A stretch of 64,000 nucleotides of DNA from Anodontia alba (Eukaryota; Mollusca; Bivalvia; Lucinida; Lucinidae), in the NCBI GenBank assembly GCA_964016985.1, contig OZ024837.1, positions 35,185,622-35,249,621 on the forward strand. Direction: 5' to 3'. Shown here one piece after another: positions 52,580 to 61,306 of the stretch (the stretch's first letter is position 1; each line of letters begins with the position of its first letter). The position numbers and the translations under genes were made by a program. Under the pieces are notes generated by a model. The model did no database searches, was not told the origin of the DNA, and saw only the letters and a program-made list of their open reading frames with translations.

Positions 52580-52859
52580 CATTACGAAAACACGCCTATT
52601 CAAATATATTGAAATTTTCACCACCAAAAACTGAAAATTTTCAGATAAAAATTCTGATATTTTTCATATTTCTACTCAAAAGCATAGATTGTGGGTATTC
52701 GTTAGAACCGCCTCATACCAGGCGGTTCTAACGAGTACCCACAATCTACGTTTTTGAGCAGAAATAAGAAAAATAATATATACCCCTGTAAACCCCAGTT
52801 TTACTATATAAAAGTGGGGTTTAAGGGGGTCAACATTATATAGGCATGTTTTCATGATG
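52580..52859 (+). repeat. MITE-A copy 29 (full)
   Basis: Forward. Palindrome CCGCCTCATACCAGGCGG with a wider loop. Right end TTTTCATGATG. Confidence 0.92.
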
Positions 52860-52945
52860 ATTGTCCAAATGAAAAAAAAGAAAAGTACGGTTTGGCACGT
52901 TACGCCTCATCTCATTGTATTGTAGAATCTCACGACCTTTTGAAA

Positions 52946-53005
52946 TACAATCGAACCTCAATAGTCGTGGTCCCAAAAATGTCGAGATATTGAACTTCGA
53001 CTGTA
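52946..53005 (+). repeat. MITE-C copy 7 (internal deletion, 60 bp)
   Basis: TACAATCGAACCTCAATAGT joined directly to GTGGTCCCAAAAATGTCGAG, ending TTCGACTGTA. Only the two termini remain. Confidence 0.8.
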
Positions 53006-53649
53006 GCATGTTGTTTTAACTGGAAATTGTCAATGTTGTGGTACGTATCGTATCAAAGATTGCATTCAAAATAAATCTCATTTAAGGTTTTTGTTAAAAC
53101 CAGGTTATGCGTAGTTCCTCAGGTCGCTAAGATAATGGAAACGAGCGGCGCAAGAACATTAGTGGTACAAGGACTAGACCATGATCTTTTATATGCCGCA
53201 GTCACGGTGCAACTCCCTCCCAAGGGACTAAAATGCAGTGATTAGAAAAATAATGACAAAACAAATGCCCCCTGTGAGACCACCGATGCATGGACGAAAA
53301 AGAACTGAAAAAGAGTAACCACCTTGGAACGGTCAGAAGGAAAACAACTGGGGCCTAAACAGCTTTCTCGCGCGAAACCTCACCCTTTGTGCTGGTGCAC
53401 CTTTAAATTTACGTTCGGTTCACATAGGCATTCTCTACCTCATCGGTGAAGTATCACAATGAAACACATATAATCAAACCCACTGTGATGAAAAAAAGTA
53501 AAGGGCTCAAAGGCAACCTGAAGCTGGACACAAGAAAACCACAAACAGGGCCACGATGAGCCCGACCACAGACATTGGTAGTTAGGCGCAAAGCGCCAAC
53601 CATCTTAAACAGATTGAGGAGGGAGCCCGTCATTAGTCTCATTTCGAAG
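53006..53649. other. No gene; old repeat debris
   Basis: CACCTTGGAACGGTCAGAAG at 53312 belongs to the dispersed repeat seen at 31858 and 47023. AGTATCACAATGAAACACAT recurs near 54485 (ACATCACAGCGAAACACAT), indicating a further diverged repeat. Confidence 0.4.
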
Positions 53650-53928
53650 CATCACGAAAACACGCCTATATAATATTGACCCCCTTAAACCCTACTTTTA
53701 TATAGTAAAACTGGGGTTTACAGGGTATACATTAATTTTCTTATTTCTGCTCAAAAACATAGATTGTGGGTACTCGTTAGAACCGCCTCGGCGAGGCGGT
53801 TCTAACGAGTGCCCACAATCTATGTTTTGAGCAGAAATATGAAAAATATCAGATTTTTTTTTATCTGAAATCTTTCATTTTTTGGTGGTGAAATTTTCAA
53901 TATATTTAATAGGCGTGTTTTCGTTATG
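53650..53928 (-). repeat. MITE-A copy 30 (full)
   Basis: Reversed. Perfect palindrome CCGCCTCGGCGAGGCGG. G on both flanks. Right end TTTTCGTTATG. Confidence 0.92.
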
Positions 53929-54116
53929 GTTTGCGTCCAAGAGTATACACATCCAAGTTAATAATTCACGGTTGTTGAAATCTGGTTATGCGTATTTTCA
54001 CTTGTTTCTTGAATAATGTAATTAAGCGGCGCAAAACTTGTACCTGTAGTAGTACAAGGACTGGGCATAACACCTTGTATATGGGATAAAGGATTCTGCT
54101 ACACATTTGACTAGAA

Positions 54117-54451
54117 TACAGTCGAATCTCGTTATCTCTAATTCCAAGGGATTCTCTAAAATACCTCGAAATATACGTACTTCGACATATCAGATTTGCA
54201 GACCTGAGGAAAATATTAATCGATCAACCGCATTTAACAAATGTATATGTAATTGGACTCTTGAAGTTAGAGTTATGTTGAAAATATTGTGGAAAAGAGG
54301 AGAAATCGCTCCTTAGGAGCAATTTCTCCTCTTTTCCACAATATTTTGTTACCTGTTATTAGATTTTCATGTTTAGGCAGGGACCAGATTTTTACTTCGA
54401 TATAAGCGGTTATTCGAGCTCCTAGGTGAGGTCTAGCGAGAGTCAACTGTA
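54117..54451 (+). repeat. Pogo-like foldback N, copy 2
   Basis: TACAGTCGAATCTCGTTATC and GCGAGAGTCAACTGTA ends with TA sites. The central hairpin is TGTGGAAAAGAGGAGAAATC / GCAATTTCTCCTCTTTTCCA around GCTCCTTAGGAGC. Confidence 0.85.
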
Positions 54452-54748
54452 AATGTTCGGTCCGCACAGGGTACTTTACATCATCACTGAAACATCACAG
54501 CGAAACACATAGAATCAAAACACTATGATGAAACAAGACGAATGGCTCAATGACGATCTGAAGCAAAGCAAGGACCCTGATGGGTCGATCAGACTCACTG
54601 ATAGTCGGGCGTCGACCATATGAAAGGAGCTGTCGTGCAATTAGAGAGGGAAGCAAAGTTGACAACAGTAATTCGTGTTGAAAGACTGACATTCAACGAA
54701 AAGTCAGAAGAGCCTTTTTTCTCGTGATGAACCTGAACTGTGCCCTTC

Positions 54749-55026
54749 CATTACGAATACATGCCTATTCAAATATATAGAAAATTTCACCCCCAAAAAA
54801 CTGAAAAAATTCAAATAAAAACTCTGATATTTTTCATATTTCTGCTCAAAATATAGATTGTGGGTACTCGTTAGAACCGCCTCGGCAAGGCGGTTCTAAC
54901 GAGTACCCATAATCTATGTTTTGTGCAGAAATAAGAAAAATATTGCATACCCCTGTAAACCCAAGTTTTACTGTATAAAAGTGGGGTTTAAGGGGGTCAA
55001 AATTATATAGGCGTGTTTTCGTGATG
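54749..55026 (+). repeat. MITE-A copy 31 (full)
   Basis: Forward. Palindrome CCGCCTCGGCAAGGCGG. Followed after only a few bases by copy 32. Confidence 0.9.
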
Positions 55027-55029
55027 TCC

Positions 55030-55257
55030 CGCTTACGATAACACGTCTATACAAATATATTGAAAATTTCGTCACCAAAAACTGAAAGATTTCAGATGAA
55101 AAATTCTGATATTTTTAGAACACCCTCAGAGTACCCACAATCTATGTTTTTGAGCAGAAATAAGAAAAAAATTATGTATTCCCCTGTAAACCCCAGTTTT
55201 GCTACATAAAAGTGAGGCTTAAGAAGGTCAAAATTATATAGGTATGTTTTCATGATG
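55030..55257 (+). repeat. MITE-A copy 32 (palindrome deleted)
   Basis: Forward. The segment between TGATATTTTTAGAACA and GAGTACCCACAATC has lost the left palindrome arm. It lies in tandem with copy 31. Confidence 0.88.
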
Positions 55258-55679
55258 TTAAGCCTAGCGAGATTTATCTGTGTCAATACTTTTTGACAAT
55301 CGATCCCATAATATTACCATTGTCCAGGATATGGGCGTACACATACACAAAAATACTACTGACCACAGAGGATAATTTTAGGCGCGTGTTTGGAGAGGAA
55401 GAGGGATGGGAGGGGCTTTTTACGCTGCATCATTAGGCTTCTTATCGGTAGACATTACGCCCAACAATTACCAAATATTATCTTCGAACCCAACCAAAAA
55501 TATATAATTAAAACAAAATAAAAACGCAAATTTATGCGTGCCCCGTCACACCATCACACCTTTCAAGGAAAGACCGAAACAAATCGTTACAACAGCTGTA
55601 TATAAAACTGTGTAAATGAATTGTCGTTACGAAGTAAGCTTGCTGTAAGAAGTACATGCACCCCATCAGAAAAGAATTG
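55258..55679. other. No gene recognised
   Basis: A GGAAGAGGGATGGGAGGGGC patch and ordinary AT-rich DNA. No feature. Confidence 0.4.
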
Positions 55680-55973
55680 TACAGTCAACTCTTCGTATCT
55701 CGAAGACCAGGTGAATATCTGGCTCCGAGGTATCCGTACCTCGACATATCAGATTTGCAGAATTAAGGAAATAATATATCAAACAACCACATTTCACAAA
55801 TGAAAATGTAATTTGATTCCTGAAGTTAGAGATATATTGAAAATATTGTCGAAAAGAGAATATATATCTATATACCTATTTTCCGCAATATTTTGTTACC
55901 TTTTGTCAGGTTTCACTTCGAGATAAGCTGTTATTCGAGATAGGCAAAGTCGAGATAACGAGAGTCGACTGTA
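55680..55973 (+). repeat. Pogo-like foldback N, copy 3
   Basis: TACAGTCAACTCTTCGTATC / GATAACGAGAGTCGACTGTA, TA sites. The centre is ATATATATCTATATAC. CATATCAGATTTGCAGA is shared with copy 2. Confidence 0.85.
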
Positions 55974-56031
55974 GTTACTATTGTCTGTCAGACGTATCTG
56001 ATGTATACAATCTGTAGTATACAATCTGTAG

Positions 56032-56309
56032 CATTGCGAAAACACGCCTATTTAAACACATTGAAAATTTCACCACCAAAAAATGAAGGTTTTCAGATAA
56101 AAATTCTGATATTTTTCTTACTTATGCTCAAAACAAAGATTGTGTGTACTCGTTAGAACCGCCTTTATAAGGCGGTTCTAACGAGTACCCATAATCTATG
56201 TTTTTTGAGCAGAAATAAGAAAAGTAATGTGTACCCCTGTAAACCCCAGTTTACCATATACAAGTGAGGTTTAAGGGGGTTAATATTATATAGGCATGTT
56301 TTCGTGATG
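56032..56309 (+). repeat. MITE-A copy 33 (full)
   Basis: Forward. Palindrome CCGCCTTTATAAGGCGG, differing from other copies but self-complementary through paired changes. Confidence 0.9.
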
Positions 56310-56344
56310 CTTTGGCAGTGAGCCATATCACTACTTTCTCTTCC

Positions 56345-56565
56345 TTTGTTTGTTTGTTTGTTTGTGTTGAGGTTTTACGGCCCAGTCAACCCAATGGGGT
56401 CATGCTGAGAGTGGTCAAATTACCTAAGCACACCTTTACTGAGCACTCTTCGTCATCTAAGCGGTTAACCAGTAGTGAGCACATTTTTTCGCCTGAAACT
56501 GACAACTGCCCTTCTTCAATCAGTGGAAGGGCGAGAATGACCGTAGGAAATATTTCATGATCAAC
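56345..56565 (-). mobile_element. SINE 3' part (minus strand)
   Basis: (TTTG)n then TTGAGGTTTTACGGCCCAGT, GTTAACCAGTAGTGAGC, CTGACAACTGCCCTTCTTCA and AAGGGCGAGAATGACCGTAG: reverse complement of the SINE body. Confidence 0.85.
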
Positions 56566-56672
56566 TCTATCTTTAGTTACACATTCAGTTACGACTCGCA
56601 CACAGCAGATCAACGGTTCTTACCAAAGCATGAGAATTGTTACCTTGTTGAAATTACCACTGTTTGATTTTG

Positions 56673-56934
56673 CATTACGAAAACACGCCTATTCAAATAT
56701 ATTGAAAATTTCACCTCCAAAAACTGTAAATTTACAGATAAAAAATTCTGATATTTTTCATATTTCTGCTCAAAACATAGATTGTGGCCTCGACGAGGCG
56801 GTTCTAATGAATACCCACATTCTATGTTTTAAGCAGAAATAAGAAAACTAATGTATACCCCTGTAAACCCCAGTTTTACTGTATAAAAGTGGGGTTTAAG
56901 GGGGTCAAAATTATATAGGCATGTTTTCGTGATG
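56673..56934 (+). repeat. MITE-A copy 34 (left palindrome deleted)
   Basis: Forward. ATAGATTGTGG joins GCCTCGACGAGGCGGTTC, so the outer left part of the palindrome is gone. Confidence 0.88.
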
Positions 56935-57139
56935 AATACTTTTACTGACTTCTATTTGCTGAGTAATCGGCCTTCAGTCACATCGTACTCGGTAGTATAC
57001 CTTAAACACTCGGCCTTCAGTCGTGCCATGCCAAGACAGTCAAAATGATAAAAATACATTTTAGTCGTGCAAAGGTAGATCAAATTGATGATAAAGTACA
57101 TTCTCGTACTTTACGCGTAGCACACTAATACAATTTTCA

Positions 57140-57276
57140 ACAGACGACATTTTAAAAAAATAATTCTAATTTTCTCCAAGAAACAGGATTTGACATTTCT
57201 TCCAAATTGTCAATTTTCATGGAATGTCAAAACCTTTTTAGTGGGAAAATAAGAGAATATAGCATCGTCTGTTGAA
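57140..57276. repeat. Foldback family B, copy 5
   Basis: AACAGACGACATTTT ... AGCATCGTCTGTTG ends. Stem GATTTGACATTTCTTCCAAA / TTTTCATGGAATGTCAAAAC. About 150 bases upstream of first exon 1a. Confidence 0.75.
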
Positions 57277-57424
57277 GAAACCTAGGAGTGGTTAAGGGTA
57301 AATTAAGTTTTATATTCGATATATTAGTATTAAATGTGGCTAAATGTGTACGCGTTGGTTTGATTGACAAAAATCCTGCGCAAGTTCATTACATTATTTA
57401 ATGATAATATCCTTGTAAAGCAAA

Positions 57425-57632
57425 ATGTCTTTCAACTTTGAGGAGTATATCAAGAAGTTCAAACCTCATCCTGAAACGATCGCGTTACTCAAAGCAACTT
57501 CGCAGGATGATTTGGATAAATTTGAAACTAAACTGAGGCGTTTTACATATGAAGCAAGTCACCTCCTTTCTGGAACGGTGGCGTTTGATGGATCCGAAAA
57601 GGAGATATTTGTACCTTCGCAAGATGTCAAAG
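57425..57632 (+). CDS. Hydrolase first exon 1a
   Basis: 208 nt from ATG, donor GTATGT. Encodes MSFNFEEYIKKFKPHPET..., ending FVPSQDVK plus one base. The variable middle (FTYEASHLLSG) is one residue longer than in exon 1b. Confidence 0.8.
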
Positions 57633-58192
57633 GTATGTTCTATAGGTCAAACATTTAACCTTGTCCGGTGACCTTTGACTTCTGGATTTAAGGTCTATTT
57701 GACGTAACACTGCTGGGAACCAGAAGCGCCATTTTATTGGACAAGGTTACATTTTTATTCCCACGCTTTAGCGATGGGGATATAGTGAATGCCTCACGAC
57801 CATCTGTCCATAACGCTATCTCCTAACCCACAGGGCTGAATTCCACCAAACTTGCTATATGTTCCCCTAATGGTAAGTGGTGCGTGAGCAACAGCGTTTT
57901 CCTGTCAGTCCGTTCATCCGTCACGCTGTAAGCAATAATAGCACGAAACGTGGGATTTAGTATTTTGAACTAATCGCTTACAAACTTTATGGGATCCCAA
58001 CCTTCGCCCTCAGCTTCCATAGTGGTTTGTTTGGTCCCTGAGGAGGTCTTGTAGCTCATCCATGAATAAGTCATCAGGCAACAGATGAATCACAGATAAA
58101 GTCTACAATGAAGCAAAGAGGACTCAACAGAAACAACGTGTTGAGACAATGGCGGTCCCTGGGTTGTCAAACAACACCAATAGCACACTGGG

Positions 58193-58225
<33 letters not shown>

Positions 58226-61200
58226 CAGTTGAACCCCGTGATCCGAGAAATAGACATAAAGTGTCCGACTCAGACCATCCAATGAATAGTTTATAAACCG
58301 GGTCAGCATAGAGTCTGGACTCTGACCCACCGGCGTGCAATTTAAGAGGTAAGCAAAGAGGTCCAACGTGACTGGATAAGCCGCAAAGCGATCAGATTAT
58401 TTTATGACATCAATGTTACACCCATTTCATTTATAACATTCGACAATTTACTAAAATGATCAGAAAATTCGAATTTCCTTCAATTTTTCACATTCCGAAA
58501 ACATGCCTATTCAAATATACTGAAAATTTTACAACCAAAAAATGAAAATTTCCAGATAAAAAAATCTGATATTTTTCATTTCTTCTCAAAACATAGATTG
58601 TGGGTACACGTTAGAACCGCCTCGATGAGGCGGTTCTAACGAGTATCCATAATCTATGTTTTGAGCAGAAATAAGAAAAATAATCTATACCCCTGTAAAC
58701 CCCAGTTTTACTATATAAAAGTGGGGTTTAAGGGGGTAAAAATCATATAGGCATGTTTTCGTGATGAAATGTATACACTATGTACACGTAACCATCAAAT
58801 TCAGGTTCCGATAGGCCATGTAGCAGAGGCGTTTCCAGTCCGGTATGGTATTTAGAGATCAATTCGTAGTGTCGATGATAAAACTTAGAAAAAGCTTTTC
58901 TTAGTTTATCGTACCGATACCCCTGCCCTTCTTGAATCAGTGGAAGGGCGAGAATGACCGTAGAAAATATTTGCGCCATACTCGCCAGACAGTCAAAATG
59001 GGCGAGTTCAGCTAAAACTCTAGAGTCGACTCGATGAACGCGGTTTACAGCAAAACGCTCAGAGTTCTTACTCGAATTACGTCACTTCACCTTTGACATT
59101 AACTCCAATCGAACCCTGCTTTCACGCCGGGTTAATCGAGTGTCAAGATGGCGGCTGGTGGTGGTGAGAAGAACAACAGGTAAGCAAAAGAGCGAGAAAA
59201 ATAGTTTATTTTAGTTTGCACTTATATATTTGCAGCGCTCAAGCAGTAACTACAAATTTTGCAATATGTTTCTGTATGAAACCGCCTTCTTCGTTCAAAA
59301 GTTCTGTCAAAGTCACTAACCCAAGCATTTCACTGGAGGCCGCCATGTTGTGGAGTACTGGATTGAAGAGTTCGTCGTTTTGCTGAATCGATGCGTGCGC
59401 ATCTGTATCAAGTTCTAAAAATAGTTCTAGAGTTTACTCGAGTGTTTCAGATGAACTTGGCCAAAATGATAACATAGCTTATAGGTCGTGCAAAATTTAG
59501 GTCAAATGACGATAAAGTAAAGTACATTCACGTATTTTACGCTTAGCACTCTAACACAATTTTCAGCAGGCGACATTTTAAAATATTTTCTAATTTTCTC
59601 CAGGAAACAGGATTTGACATTCAATCCAAATTGTCAATTTGCATGAAATGTCAAAACCTTTGTTTTACTGGAAAAAAATAAGAAAACAATATCATCATTC
59701 TATCGTCTATTGAAGTAACCAAGAGAGCGGTAAAGGTTCAACTAAGATTTATATTCGATAAATTAGTATTAAATCTGGCTAAATATATTTATGCGTTGGT
59801 GTGATTGAAAACGTCCAGCGCTATTTCATTGAATTCTTTAATGAAAATGACCTTGTAAAGCAAAATGTCTTGCAACTTTGAGGAGTATATTAAGAAGTTC
59901 AAACCTCATCCTGAAACGACTGCGCTACTCAAAGCAAGTTCGAAGGATGAATTGGATAAATTTGAAACTAAACTGAGGCGTTTTAGTAATGCAGGAAGTC
60001 ATCTTTCTGGAACGGTGGCGTTTGATGGATCCGAAAAGGAGATATTTGTACCTTCGCAAGATGTCAAAGGTATGTTCTATAGGTCAAATATATAACCTTC
60101 TCCGATGACCTTTGACTTCTGGTTTTAAGTTTTTATTTGATGTATTACAGCTGTGAGTATTTTAAAGATCAAAAAGGCATCCTTAAATTATTGCTATTTG
60201 CCTGTTGACTTGATGCTATGATAAACTCTCCTTGTCTCGAAATACCTTACAGTCGATGTTCAATGGCACCATTATCTTTGAGACCGAAGAAATTTGTTCT
60301 AGACATAGGTATTTCTTTAAAATACTCGTACATGTATAATGAGTGTACTCAATAGATTCGCATCTCATGAGTACACACAAAATAACCTTTATGATAAAAT
60401 AAGATAAATTTCCTTAAATATCCTAAAAATATTTCTCCTCATGCGCAATCGTAAGTGGTGACGCAAAAACGAGTTCGAATCTGCAACGGTAAACGAGTCG
60501 ACGAAGTTTTACTGTATTTTTATTATAGGAACTATCGGTTACTATTGTCCAACGTTATTAACAGCCGTGCATTAACCGACGAAAAGCCATGTATTAACAA
60601 GGCAATTCACGCGCTGTTAATGCACGGCTACGCAACTTTCAATATGACCGTACCGGGGCCACAGATTTGCTGCCGTTACGAGATGTGTACTGCCCAGCCC
60701 TAGAACGAGCATAGTCCGTGGAAAGTACGTTCGCGAGACATCGGTGAAAAGGCGAAACAAAATAGTGCAAGAAATAACGCGAAATGTAGCAAATGTTTTC
60801 AATTTTTATGCAATAATAGCGATCGAACATGTTTTCTCATTGCATTAAAATTCGCCAGGTCCATTGGGCAGTTTTGAAAACTGCGGCTTTCGGCCTCGGT
60901 TTTCAACACCTCCCGGGATCTGGCGAATGGTAATGCATGAGAAACCATGTTTGATCCCTATATAATATGAGTGACCCTGGCATTTCTGGACATCTCAACT
61001 GTGCTTTAAATAATCAAAGGATACGGGCCAATTTCGCGCATATGCAGGTTAATAACGTGCGGCACTGCTTTTTATGCAATAATAGCCTTTAAATGACAAG
61101 GAAGTAAATTAAACACGCTATAGCGTAGGACACACAGACACACACACACACACATACACACACACACACACACAGACGCTTGCTTGCGTGTGTGTTTAGG

Positions 61201-61263
61201 CTGTCAAAGGGTAAAGTAAATCTAGCACAGTATGTATATAAATTTTGTTCTTTTGTGGGGTAG

Positions 61264-61306
<43 letters not shown>

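Larger units (their letters stand above)
57046..57710 (+). repeat. Duplicated promoter/first-exon segment, copy 1
   Basis: Resembles 59464-60120 throughout: GATAAAGTACATTCTCGTAC, GCACACTAATACAATTTTCA, a family-B foldback, then the first exon and 50-80 bases of intron. The offset at the ATG is 2440 bases. Confidence 0.85.
59464..60120 (+). repeat. Duplicated promoter/first-exon segment, copy 2
   Basis: Second member of the duplication described at 57046. It contains family-B copy 6 at 59568-59715 and exon 1b. Divergence is higher in the flanks than in the exon. Confidence 0.85.

Noticed and set aside
59148..59179. Third alternative first exon of the hydrolase
   Set aside because: Its donor phase is 2, while hydrolase exon 2 needs phase 1, and it lies inside a TIR element.
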